Source: CAXBNB01 sp040151475
GTDB lineage: Bacteria; Bacteroidota; Bacteroidia; Cytophagales; Cyclobacteriaceae
Reading direction: 5' to 3'
Assembly: GCF_040151475.1 (NCBI RefSeq)
Contig: NZ_JBDKWG010000124.1
Span: 1 to 64,000, forward strand
Length of the DNA: 64,000 nt
Position numbers and translations under genes: made by a program
The notes under the pieces: model-generated
Database searches by the model: none
Told to the model about the DNA's origin: nothing
Seen by the model: the letters and a program-made list of their open reading frames with translations, nothing else
Shown: positions 1 to 8,089 of the stretch, piece after piece
Layout: each line of letters begins with the position of its first letter
How positions within the stretch are numbered: position 1 is the stretch's first letter

Positions 1-840
1 CCTAAACTCAAATCTTAACCAAGTCTAAATACCTCCATTTTGTTAAATATAACTGTACCATGTCAATGAACAAACCCTCTCCAAATCCCTGCCGGATTAC
101 TTAAGGAGGCGCAAAAGTAATAGAGTTTTTATCAATTACAAGACAACAATTGAAATTATCTGAACTTTTTCCAAAACGTAGATTAAATAAGCTAGCTGGA
201 TCACTCAGAGTCTAAAACTTTAAACAAAATGAAGAGCTAATTGCGCAACTCCCTTAAGCACAACTTTTTTAAAAAAAATCATATCAAATAACTGAACAAT
301 GAAATGTTTCGCTCAAACAAATAATGACCGATTAATATTTAGTTCAATTTTAGAGTGATAAATTAGCATTAGAAACAGATAACATCATCAGTGTATGCGG
401 TTATACTTAAATATCTGAATTTCAACCATATACACATAGTTTATCAGATCAGAAGTTGGGCAGGTTTTCACAAACACATGACCTTATACTTTCCAGCTTT
501 TTACTATCCCTATGAGCAAAAGATTGAATATAAACAAGACATTGCACATCAAAAATCGATAGCTTCAACTATTGTTAGCGGATGGCAATGCACCGACCAA
601 ATAATCGAAAACTGTTAACAAATATTAATGCTTACTAAAAGAATATGGGTAAGTTGACAAAGTAGGGATATGTAGTTAGAAAAATAATGGCGAGCCTAAC
701 CTTTGAATAAACGGGGCATCAGTCATGCAAATTTATTAACTGAAGGTGAGGGATTTTCTCCCATTCCCCGTATTGGACATAGTGGTGAGAAGTCTCCGGA
801 AGTGGCTTGACAATACTTCAAGTGAAATGAAGTATAGAAG
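1..840. other. non-coding left flank
   Basis: This AT-rich stretch carries no convincing gene on either strand. The only longer open frame on the plus strand (75 codons from 391) has an unnatural-looking composition, no recognisable domain and no clear promoter, so it is treated as chance. The stretch contains a minus-strand promoter near its left end, annotated separately, which implies that a gene begins just outside the window. A weak GGGA/TCCC hairpin near 760 could help to end uridine kinase transcription but has no clear U-tract. No tRNA-like or rRNA-like segment was recognised. Confidence 0.6.
112..141 (-). promoter_or_regulatory. Bacteroidota-type promoter reading left out of the window
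   Basis: Read on the minus strand, a perfect TAnnTTTG -7 element (TACTTTTG, 112-119) lies 19 bp downstream of a TTG -33 element (139-141). This is the spacing expected for the main sigma factor of Bacteroidota. Transcription would begin near 105 and run off the left edge, so the driven gene is not visible. Confidence 0.5.
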
Positions 841-1476
841 TCACTCAGGTTGTCCTATTTTTTGCCTGATAAATCCAACCAAAACTTCCAGTCCTTTATC
901 AAAATTCTCATTATTAGGAATGATCAAATCTGCATCATTCCTAAATGGTACTATGTATTTTCTAAATGTAGGCATCACGTGCTTTTCAAAACGATAGAGC
1001 ACATCATCCATATCATAGCCTCTTTCCTTTCCGTCGCGAATTATCCTCCTTTTAAGGTTTAGAAAATCTTCCGCATCAATAAAAATCTTTAAATCCAACA
1101 AACTGGCCACCTGTTGAAGATAAAAGACGAATATCCCTTCAATTACGATTACAGGAGCAGGTTTAAACTCCAAATCCTTCGCAACAACATTGGGATTATT
1201 ATAGGTGTACTCCTTTCTACGTACAATCTGTCCTTTTTTTAAAAGACTCACATCCCGGGCAAACTCCTCCTGATTTATAGAATTGGGTGTGTCAAAGTTT
1301 TTAACACCCTGACTGTCTATTGGCTGATCCTCTCTGGAAATATAGTAATTGTCCTGAGAAAGAATACACAATTGATCCTTTGAAAAAAAAGCCTTCAATT
1401 CAGAAATAAATGATGTTTTACCTGATCCACTACCTCCTGTAATACCTATCAGATATGGTTTATTGATTTCAGACAT
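841..1476 (-). CDS. udk: uridine kinase
   Basis: The protein (211 aa) phosphorylates uridine and cytidine to the monophosphates in the cytosolic pyrimidine salvage pathway. The P-loop GGSGSGKT is at residues 14-21, and the DNYY segment that follows is typical of uridine kinases. The full length matches the usual 205-215 aa of the family. It is the last gene of a minus-strand run and starts 38 bp after rdgB, so both are probably on one transcript that ties two nucleotide-metabolism functions together. The ATG start is supported by the immediate N-terminal P-loop strand. No clear terminator follows. Confidence 0.93.
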   Translation of the reverse strand: MSEINKPYLIGITGGSGSGKTSFISELKAFFSKDQLCILSQDNYYISREDQPIDSQGVKNFDTPNSINQEEFARDVSLLKKGQIVRRKEYTYNNPNVVAKDLEFKPAPVIVIEGIFVFYLQQVASLLDLKIFIDAEDFLNLKRRIIRDGKERGYDMDDVLYRFEKHVMPTFRKYIVPFRNDADLIIPNNENFDKGLEVLVGFIRQKIGQPE

Positions 1477-1514
1477 ATATCAATGATAACCAAGATTAAT
1501 GACATTTGGAAGCA

Positions 1515-2090
1515 TCAGGTATGTACCTCCAAATATTCAACAAGTTTTTTAATAGCAATACCTCTGTGGGAAATGGCATTTTTCTCTTGCATAGACATTT
1601 CTGCAAATGTGCAATTATAGCCATCAGGAACAAAAACAGGATCATAACCAAAGCCATCATCACCAGATAACGACTCGGCAATCGTTCCTTCAACCACTCC
1701 TTCGAAAGTCTTGACTTTACCTCCAATTATTAGACATATCACCGTTCTAAATTGAGCTTTTCGATTGGATTTACCTTGCAGGTTTTGAAGCAATAAATCT
1801 ATATTTTCCTGATTGTTCTTTGCTTCTCCTGCATATCTGGCAGAAAATACACCAGGGGCACCATTCAATGACTCAACCTCCAGGCCAGTATCATCTGCGA
1901 AACAATTGACACCAAATTTACTGCTAACAAAATTTGCTTTTATAAATGCATTTTCATCAAGAGTCAGACCATCTTCAGGTATCTCAGTAGCCTGCCCGAT
2001 ATCATTCAACCCTACGATCTCAAATCCACCCAAAAGAGATTTCACTTCACGAAGCTTGTTTTCGTTGTGAGTGGCAAAACAAATCTTCAT
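1515..2090 (-). CDS. rdgB: non-canonical purine NTP pyrophosphatase (RdgB/HAM1)
   Basis: This 191-aa house-cleaning enzyme hydrolyses dITP, ITP and XTP to monophosphates and so keeps deaminated purines out of DNA and RNA. It shows the HAM1 hallmarks in order: the N-terminal THNENK substrate strand, the DDTGLEV metal/catalytic block near residue 67, GAPGVFSARYAG, and the C-terminal SGDDGFGYDPVF and ISHRG motifs. The length is normal for the family. It lies 14 bp after the preceding FKBP gene and upstream of udk in the same minus-strand run, so co-transcription is likely. Confidence 0.95.
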   Translation of the reverse strand: MKICFATHNENKLREVKSLLGGFEIVGLNDIGQATEIPEDGLTLDENAFIKANFVSSKFGVNCFADDTGLEVESLNGAPGVFSARYAGEAKNNQENIDLLLQNLQGKSNRKAQFRTVICLIIGGKVKTFEGVVEGTIAESLSGDDGFGYDPVFVPDGYNCTFAEMSMQEKNAISHRGIAIKKLVEYLEVHT

Positions 2091-2104
2091 AGAAAAAGAT
2101 ATAA

Positions 2105-2752
2105 TTAAGGTCTAAAAGTGACCAACTTAAACTCGAATATTAGTACTGTATTTGGTGGGATATTGTCTTCATACTGATCATAGAACTGATCACCTCTAAC
2201 ACCATAAGCCACTGCAGAAGGCATGAAGAGTAAGGCTTTACTTCCTTTAGAAAAAATACGCACATCATTATCATCCGTCATAGACAATATTTTATTGAGT
2301 CCGTTTCTAAACTGAGCCAAAAATGAGGAACTGATCCCACTGCCATCTTTCGTAAAATTAAACCTCAATGGAGTATAAATTCGTCCGGCAACATCAATAC
2401 CAGCATCTATAGCTACATCTTCAATTGTGGTATCGAAAACTTTATTGTTTAGAAACATTCCGGTATATTCCACGGACACTATATCATTGTAATCAGGAGT
2501 TTCGCCATTTCCCTCTTTTGTCAGAGCATATCTAATCCCTGTATCCTCAGTAATTACATTTTCAATACCATATTCTGTAATGTACCATTCGATAGAGTCA
2601 TTGTCTATTCCGCTTTGGCGTAAAGAATCTGCGGTAATTTGAGCCGGATCGTCCAAATCACGATCACTGCCCGAACAGGCAATAAATATCGACAGTGATA
2701 CAATACTTGCCACAAAAACCAAATCCTTCATCTTTCTACAGAATAATCTCAT
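2105..2752 (-). CDS. FKBP-type peptidyl-prolyl isomerase lipoprotein (single domain)
   Basis: This predicted lipoprotein carries one FKBP domain. The N-terminus has a hydrophobic segment ending in a lipobox-like FIAC, followed by an SGSD linker, which points to periplasmic membrane anchoring. An FKBP fold follows (roughly residue 80 to the end), with the VSVEYTGMFLNN strand and a C-terminal PPNTVLIFEFKLV strand. An insertion between these replaces the compact canonical core, so isomerase activity is less certain than in its neighbours. The ATG at 2752 is preferred over an upstream in-frame TTG at 2758. It follows the two-domain FKBP gene by about 10 bp. It may be GldI-like, but this cannot be settled by eye. 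Confidence 0.8.
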   Translation of the reverse strand: MRLFCRKMKDLVFVASIVSLSIFIACSGSDRDLDDPAQITADSLRQSGIDNDSIEWYITEYGIENVITEDTGIRYALTKEGNGETPDYNDIVSVEYTGMFLNNKVFDTTIEDVAIDAGIDVAGRIYTPLRFNFTKDGSGISSSFLAQFRNGLNKILSMTDDNDVRIFSKGSKALLFMPSAVAYGVRGDQFYDQYEDNIPPNTVLIFEFKLVTFRP

Positions 2753-2762
2753 ATTCAATCTC

Positions 2763-3644
2763 TTAATTAATACTTACCAATTCTATATCAAAAATCAAAA
2801 CTATATTTGAATCAATGTCCTGATACCCCACTTTACCATAACCAATACCTGAGGGGAGCATAAATGTACCCTTCGCTCCCTCGTTGAGCAAAGATACAGC
2901 TTCTTCCCATCCATCTATCAAGCTTATTTCTCCTATGGTGTAATCAAATGTTCCTGATGTGGTTTCGTCAAATACTGTTCCGTCAAGCAAATACCCTTTG
3001 TACTTTAAAGATATGGCGTCCCCATCTTTTGCATTATCTCCTGTTCCTTGCTCAGTAATTATGTAGTTCAAACCTGAAGAAGTTTCCACCACATCAGTCA
3101 GTGATTTGGTATCAATGTATTCATCGATTTTCTCTAAGTCCATCTCCAAAATCTGAGCATCACTCAACACTTCAATTTCAAATACCAATACTTCATTGGC
3201 TCCAATAGAACCACTACCTGATCTACCATAGGCCAGGTAGGATGGTATGATTATAGTTCCCTTGGCTTCCTCACTGATTTGCTGAACTCCCAGATCAAAC
3301 CCGGAAATTACCTGCCCTACGCCAAAAGTATATGTAAATGGTGCACCTCTGTCATACGACGAATCAAAAGTGTTGCCATTCAACAAACTTCCTTTGTAGT
3401 GAACCACCACCAATTCTTCTACCTCAGGAAAATTCCCTGTACCTTCTCTGGTAATTATATACCTAAGACCCGAAGTAGTGGTCTGAACATCTTGCAAATT
3501 ATTAGTTGCAATATATGCTTCGATTTTCTCGTCATCAATAGCAAACTGCTCTTCAACACTTAAACCTGAATCACCTCCGCATGACCATAACACCACTGCC
3601 ATAGTCATATAACCTACTCTTTTAAATACCGATTGAAATTTCAT
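2763..3644 (-). CDS. two-domain FKBP-type peptidyl-prolyl isomerase lipoprotein
   Basis: The 293-aa protein has a signal peptide with a lipobox (LWSC, Cys22) followed by two tandem FKBP domains, about residues 55-160 and 185-293. The first domain has the VVHYKGSLLNG strand, the FDSSYDRG loop and the SYLAYG and SIGANEVLVFEIEVL end. The second has the matching LKYKGYLLDGTVFDETT and GIGYGKVG segments. Such proteins catalyse proline isomerisation of secreted or outer-membrane proteins. It sits between two other FKBP lipoprotein genes in the same orientation. The second domain looks less canonical in the FDSSYDR loop than the first. Confidence 0.88.
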   Translation of the reverse strand: MKFQSVFKRVGYMTMAVVLWSCGGDSGLSVEEQFAIDDEKIEAYIATNNLQDVQTTTSGLRYIITREGTGNFPEVEELVVVHYKGSLLNGNTFDSSYDRGAPFTYTFGVGQVISGFDLGVQQISEEAKGTIIIPSYLAYGRSGSGSIGANEVLVFEIEVLSDAQILEMDLEKIDEYIDTKSLTDVVETSSGLNYIITEQGTGDNAKDGDAISLKYKGYLLDGTVFDETTSGTFDYTIGEISLIDGWEEAVSLLNEGAKGTFMLPSGIGYGKVGYQDIDSNIVLIFDIELVSIN

Positions 3645-3681
3645 TCTTTTATTTAAATTGATTCAGAACCCTAACAACTGA

Positions 3682-4542
3682 CTATTTAATCTCCAGTAGT
3701 TCTACTTCAAATTTCAATATTGAATTTGCTTTTATTTCGGCACTTCTTGCCTGGCTCCCATAAGCTAATGAACTTGGAATGTACAAAGTTGCCTTAGTGC
3801 CTTTGTTTAGCAAAGCAAAACCTTCGTCCCATCCTCTAATAACACCACCCTGCCCTAAAACAAAATTAAAAGGTTGGTTTCTGTCATAAGAGGAATCAAA
3901 CTTAGTTCCATCTAACAATGTACCATGATAGTGAACCTCAATATTTTGACCTGCCACAGCATTTGGCCCTGTTCCTTGTTCGGTAATCACATACCTCAAA
4001 CCAGACTCTGTAGTGATCGCTTCTATGCCTTTTTCGTCCAAATGCTTGTCAATAATCTCTCCATCAATTTTGATCTGACCTTCGGCAGCAGCTATAATCT
4101 CAGCATCCAGTTCTTCTCTATTTCTGATTTTTTCCAGTCCTACATAAAATTTGATTTTACTGTCTTTATCCAAACCTTCAGGCATAGGGGCTCTGAATGT
4201 TTTTTCAAATAAATCAGCAGCAGGAACACTAAATAATATACTGTCTCCTTCTGAGCACAATGTAAATGCTTCATATATTATACCTGAACTTTTCCATTGC
4301 TCTTCATTGTAAGAGATAGGAACAGCTCCTCCTCTTTCACTGGTATCAAACAATACGCTATCAGATTCAGTTGTATATTTCATATTGAAAAACAAAAAAT
4401 CGCTTTCGTTTTTCGTTCTTCCTTCAGTTTTGTTTACAAATTCAACTTCAACTCCCGATGCAGTGGTTGCTGTTTCTTTTTTTGGTTCGCATGACTCTAT
4501 TAGCAAAACAGCTAATACCAAACTCATCATCTTAATTTTCAT
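3682..4542 (-). CDS. FKBP-type peptidyl-prolyl isomerase lipoprotein with degenerate N-terminal domain
   Basis: The 286-aa protein has a lipobox (LIESC, Cys18), then an N-terminal half (about 40-140) that resembles a degenerate FKBP domain, then a canonical FKBP domain (about 170-286). The canonical domain carries VHYHGTLLDGTKFDSSYDR, the VIRGWDEG core and SSLAYG. The role is proline isomerisation in the periplasm, anchored to a membrane. Its start codon overlaps the stop codon of the upstream DHH gene (ATGA), which suggests translational coupling. This is the most canonical FKBP of the three in the run. Confidence 0.88.
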   Translation of the reverse strand: MKIKMMSLVLAVLLIESCEPKKETATTASGVEVEFVNKTEGRTKNESDFLFFNMKYTTESDSVLFDTSERGGAVPISYNEEQWKSSGIIYEAFTLCSEGDSILFSVPAADLFEKTFRAPMPEGLDKDSKIKFYVGLEKIRNREELDAEIIAAAEGQIKIDGEIIDKHLDEKGIEAITTESGLRYVITEQGTGPNAVAGQNIEVHYHGTLLDGTKFDSSYDRNQPFNFVLGQGGVIRGWDEGFALLNKGTKATLYIPSSLAYGSQARSAEIKANSILKFEVELLEIK

Positions 4543-5549
4543 GTTTTTAATTCTTTAGAATGTTTTGTTAATAATTTTTTAAATTTTTCTACTGTTGCTT
4601 CAAGGCTTTCGCAGGACACACCACCAGCTGCATTTTTATGTCCACCACCATTGAAATGCTCACTGGCAAATTTCTTCACAGAAAAATCACCTATAGATCG
4701 AAATGACATCTTTATCTTCCCATCACTTTCTCTCATAAAGGCAGCCATATTTATTCCTTTGATCGACAATCCATAGTTCACCAAGCCTTCCGTGTCACCA
4801 GTTTGATAGTTGAACCTGTCCTGATCTTCCTTACTTATAGCAAAAAAGGCCGTATTGTATTCTTCTATCACCTCAAGCCTTTCAGACAAAGCAAAACCCA
4901 TTAGTTTCAACCTTTGTAGTGAATAGTTGTCATATATAAGATTGGCAACCTTGGATACATCCGCACCTAATTCTATCAAATCGGCCACTATATGATGAAC
5001 TTTCGGAGTGGTAGAGGGATGCCTGAAATTACCTGTATCTGTCATCAGTCCGGCGTACAATGCGTCTGCTATGCCTATTGTAATCTTTTCCTTTTCTTCC
5101 AGCATTTCGATCAGGTCATAAACCAGTTCTGCTGTTGCTGCTGCTTCTGTTGACCAAAGTACATAGTCAGCAAAATCTTCGGGTTCCAGGTGATGATCAA
5201 TCAAAACCTTTTGTGCTTCCGACTTTCTAACCAATTCTCCCAAATCTTCTATCCTGTCCAGACTAGAAAAATCAAGACAGAAAATAATGTCAGCATTTTC
5301 TACCAAATAGGCCGACTTGTTTTCATTTCCTTCATTATAAACCAATACATCCTTATTTCCATCCATCCAATGAAGAAATTCAGGATAGTCGGTAGGTGTA
5401 ATTACGGTGACCTGATGGCCTGATTTTTGAAGAAAGCCAGCCAATCCCAATGAAGAACCCAGTGCATCAGCATCAGGTTTTACGTGAGTAGTAATTACTA
5501 CCCGCTTCGGGAGGTTTATTAAATCTTTAAACGCTGCGAGGTTTTGCAT
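4539..5549 (-). CDS. DHH-family phosphoesterase (NrnA/PAP-phosphatase type)
   Basis: The protein (336 aa from the ATG at 5549) has the full DHH/DHHA1 architecture of NrnA enzymes, which degrade nanoRNA and can dephosphorylate pAp. Visible motifs are TTHVKPDADALGSSLG near the N-terminus, LIDHHLEP, GLMTDTGNFRH, and the C-terminal FNGGGHKNAAGG of the DHHA1 domain. A longer frame opens with a TTG 24 bp upstream, but the ATG gives the family's usual beginning. It heads the FKBP-rdgB-udk run. A sequence close to the -7 consensus lies just upstream of the ATG, so the leader is probably short. Confidence 0.9.
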   Translation of the reverse strand: MQNLAAFKDLINLPKRVVITTHVKPDADALGSSLGLAGFLQKSGHQVTVITPTDYPEFLHWMDGNKDVLVYNEGNENKSAYLVENADIIFCLDFSSLDRIEDLGELVRKSEAQKVLIDHHLEPEDFADYVLWSTEAAATAELVYDLIEMLEEKEKITIGIADALYAGLMTDTGNFRHPSTTPKVHHIVADLIELGADVSKVANLIYDNYSLQRLKLMGFALSERLEVIEEYNTAFFAISKEDQDRFNYQTGDTEGLVNYGLSIKGINMAAFMRESDGKIKMSFRSIGDFSVKKFASEHFNGGGHKNAAGGVSCESLEATVEKFKKLLTKHSKELKT

Positions 5550-5656
5550 CAATTTTGTAAAAAGCAGGTGCAAAAGTGTGTATAATATATATCAAAACAA
5601 AACGATGCATGGAGGATAATAATAGCAGTTTCTTTCATATCCTAAATGATTACATT

Positions 5657-5664
5657 TAGCTTTG
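5657..5664 (+). promoter_or_regulatory. -7 promoter element for ndk
   Basis: TAGCTTTG is a perfect TAnnTTTG match, placed about 32 bp upstream of the ndk ATG in the spacer shared with the divergent DHH gene. No clear TTG -33 element is seen at the ideal distance. Confidence 0.45.
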
Positions 5665-5696
5665 CCCGATTTTAAATTTTAAGACCGAAAATTCAG

Positions 5697-6116
5697 ATGA
5701 CAGGAAACAAAACATTCACAATGATCAAACCTGATGCTTTTGCTGCAGGAAACTCAGGAGCTATTATCAAAATGATAGAAGAAGCAGGTTTTTCTATCAA
5801 AGCGATGAAGTTAGTCAAACTTTCAGCAGAAAAAGCCGGGGGGTTTTATGCCGTTCATAAAGAACGTCCTTTTTACAATGACTTGTGCAAATACATGTCT
5901 TCAGGTGCCATCATTGCCATTATACTTGAAAAAGAAAATGCGGTAGCTGATTTTAGGAAATTAATAGGAGCTACGAATCCTGCAGAAGCGGCGGAAGGAA
6001 CGATCAGAAAATTGTTTGCCAAATCTATAGAAGCCAATGCTGTTCACGGCTCTGATTCTGATGAAAATGCAGCTATAGAAGGTTCGTTTTTCTTTTCTGA
6101 GCTTGAGAAATTCTAA
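5697..6116 (+). CDS. ndk: nucleoside diphosphate kinase
   Basis: This 139-aa enzyme transfers the gamma phosphate of ATP to other (d)NDPs through a phosphohistidine and so balances nucleotide pools. The MIKPDA opening is present, and the active-site histidine is His117 in the NAVHGSDS signature. The length is typical of bacterial Ndk. It is a single-gene transcript: a promoter element lies upstream and a strong hairpin terminator follows within 30 bp of the stop codon. Confidence 0.97.
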   Translation: MTGNKTFTMIKPDAFAAGNSGAIIKMIEEAGFSIKAMKLVKLSAEKAGGFYAVHKERPFYNDLCKYMSSGAIIAIILEKENAVADFRKLIGATNPAEAAEGTIRKLFAKSIEANAVHGSDSDENAAIEGSFFFSELEKF

Positions 6117-6145
6117 AGGTAGTCACCCTTCAAAAGAAATACTAG

Positions 6146-6167
6146 CCCTGATTCGTCAGGGTTTTTT
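6146..6167 (+). terminator. rho-independent terminator of ndk
   Basis: A perfect 6-bp stem CCCTGA/TCAGGG with a TTCG tetraloop is followed by six T residues. The 3' arm contains the stop codon of the convergent gene on the other strand, so the two transcription units are packed tightly together. Confidence 0.85.
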
Positions 6168-7217
6168 ATGTTTATTTTTAAAAAACACCTTTTTGATCCA
6201 TTTGGGTAAAACTATCGCTCCCAAAAGTAAATAAGGATAATAGGTTAACAGACGCCAGAAGATGGCCGATATAAAAGTATAAGACCCCAGATATTGTTCA
6301 AAAAATGGGATGAAAAAATACTCTGCAGTGCCACTACTGCCCGGAGTAGGCGATATAAGCATTACTATCCACATAATCACTTGTCTTGAGAAAATTACCA
6401 TGTGTTCTCCAAAAGAGACATCAGCAAAAGAAGATACAATGGAATTAAGGGTAATGTATCTCATACACCAAATAAAAATAGTGATGGAAGCTATCATCAA
6501 CCAATATTTCGCATGTTTTCCCCTAAGTTCAGATGATGCCATGATGATCTGATCTCCATACATACTTGCCTGATGCCGCCATTTATCGAGCCAACCCCAG
6601 GAAGTTACCTTCAATAGAATCCATTTAAATGATCTCGGCTTGGCAAACAAACCATACGACATAATCAAGGTGTATATCGCAATTAAGCCGTAACTGATAA
6701 AAAAGAAGTATGGCAAACTATTCCCAATCTGAAGATTGGCTGCTTCTACATCCGGAAATACCTGACCCTGGGCAAGTAACATAACACCAGGTGCCGCCAG
6801 AACAAAAAACAGGTTGTCCAATATGGCAGTAACCATGACAAATGCCAATGATTTTCCAAAATTTAGCCCTTCCATAGTGAGAATAAAAACAGCTACTGCT
6901 GTGCCTCCTACCACCGATGGAGTAACCGCTGAAGCAAATTCCCAGAGTACTATGATAACAATACACCGCATCCATGATATTTCATTGTCGGTAATGAGTC
7001 TCAACCTATATGCATACCCCGCATGCCTGAGAATGAGGGTTAGCAAAGAAAAAAAAACGCCCTCTTTGTTTGCATCGAAAATTAAGTGCAAATTGTCTGA
7101 AGTGACGTTAGGGTCGTTGTAAAAGAGAAAGAAAACTATACCAATGCCAAGAATAACAGGAATCCAAACATTCCTCGGGTTTAAAACTTTGAATACCTTT
7201 TTAGCACTAATATCCAT
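6156..7217 (-). CDS. lysylphosphatidylglycerol synthase/flippase-type membrane protein (UPF0104-like)
   Basis: This multi-pass membrane protein (353 aa) belongs to the family of the MprF/YbhN transmembrane domain. It has about eight hydrophobic segments. Family marks are FASAVTPSVVGGTAVAVF in the first half and ISPTPGSSGTAEYFF near the C-terminus. Only the membrane part is present, without an aminoacyl-transfer domain, so a lipid-transport or flippase role is more likely than lipid aminoacylation; the substrate is unknown. The ATG at 7217 overlaps the scpA stop (TAATG), which favours it over an upstream in-frame TTG at 7253. It ends inside the ndk terminator. Confidence 0.82.
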   Translation of the reverse strand: MDISAKKVFKVLNPRNVWIPVILGIGIVFFLFYNDPNVTSDNLHLIFDANKEGVFFSLLTLILRHAGYAYRLRLITDNEISWMRCIVIIVLWEFASAVTPSVVGGTAVAVFILTMEGLNFGKSLAFVMVTAILDNLFFVLAAPGVMLLAQGQVFPDVEAANLQIGNSLPYFFFISYGLIAIYTLIMSYGLFAKPRSFKWILLKVTSWGWLDKWRHQASMYGDQIIMASSELRGKHAKYWLMIASITIFIWCMRYITLNSIVSSFADVSFGEHMVIFSRQVIMWIVMLISPTPGSSGTAEYFFIPFFEQYLGSYTFISAIFWRLLTYYPYLLLGAIVLPKWIKKVFFKNKHKKP

Positions 7218-7966
7218 TAATCTACTGCTACTCCTTCTAACTTTTCGATCCAAAAGTTGTTGAACCCTTCACCTAAATGGATAGTAATCATACCCAATTG
7301 AAGTAGTTCAAGAATGGCTAAAAAATTGTACACGACTGCAATCTTTTCGGGCTTGGTTTTAATGACATCCTCGAAAGAAAGTTTGTCACCTGTACTTAAT
7401 ATATTGAGAATAAAAACCTTTTGATCTGATATAGTATAAGGATATTGAACCACATGATGAACAGGCTTGTTCTTCTCATACTCATACCTGTCCAAAACCC
7501 GTTGATAAACCTTCAGCAACTTATACAGGTCAAGATCCTGCAATTCCGCCTCCACATTGGATGATTCAGAAAGTTGTTTTATTTCTTTAACCAGATTGCC
7601 TCTTTTTTCTCTGTCGAGTCTGTCAGACTCCAACTGGGACAATTCTGCAATAACTGATTTATACTTTTTGTATTCCAATAAGTGCTTCACTAATTCTTCC
7701 CTTGGATCAATCTCTTCTCCCAATTCATTGATTACCGGCCGTGGCAAGAGCATTTTTGCTTTTATTCTCATAAGCGTAGCAGCTACCAATATAAATTCAC
7801 TGGCCACTTCCACGTTCATTCGCTCCAACTGATGAATATACCCTAAAAAATCTTCCGTAATTTTCGAAATTGGAATATCATGAATATCCAACTCATCCCT
7901 TTGAATAAAGAAAAGCAACAGGTCAAAGGGACCTTCAAAAAGAGGTAATTTTACTTCAAAGCTCAA
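7217..7966 (-). CDS. scpA: segregation and condensation protein A
   Basis: ScpA is the kleisin subunit of the SMC-ScpAB condensin that compacts and segregates the chromosome. The 249-aa protein opens with the typical FEGPFDLLLFFIQRDELDIHDIPI block and ends with a winged-helix-like segment. The start codon is a TTG: an in-frame stop lies a few codons upstream and the conserved FEGPFDLLL begins ten residues in. scpB is not adjacent. The downstream membrane-protein gene begins on the last base of the stop codon, a TAATG junction that implies coupled translation. Confidence 0.93.
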   Translation of the reverse strand: MSFEVKLPLFEGPFDLLLFFIQRDELDIHDIPISKITEDFLGYIHQLERMNVEVASEFILVAATLMRIKAKMLLPRPVINELGEEIDPREELVKHLLEYKKYKSVIAELSQLESDRLDREKRGNLVKEIKQLSESSNVEAELQDLDLYKLLKVYQRVLDRYEYEKNKPVHHVVQYPYTISDQKVFILNILSTGDKLSFEDVIKTKPEKIAVVYNFLAILELLQLGMITIHLGEGFNNFWIEKLEGVAVD

Positions 7967-7995
7967 CTTGGAGTTAATTTATGTTTTGAATCAAC

Positions 7996-8003
7996 CAAAG
8001 GTA
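7996..8003 (-). promoter_or_regulatory. -7 promoter element for scpA
   Basis: On the minus strand TACCTTTG matches TAnnTTTG and lies about 30 bp before the scpA TTG start. The -33 region is poor. It separates the scpA unit from the upstream lgt gene. Confidence 0.4.
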
Positions 8004-8089
8004 AGTTGAATTGATGAAATTATCTGAAAAAAGAAAAATTTATGAAATGTAACGGTTCTGTTAGAACAATGACCCATAGATCATAGAAA

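Noticed and set aside
391..618. 75-codon open frame in the left non-coding flank
   Set aside because: No domain, no promoter of the TAnnTTTG type at a useful distance, and composition typical of chance AT-rich frames.
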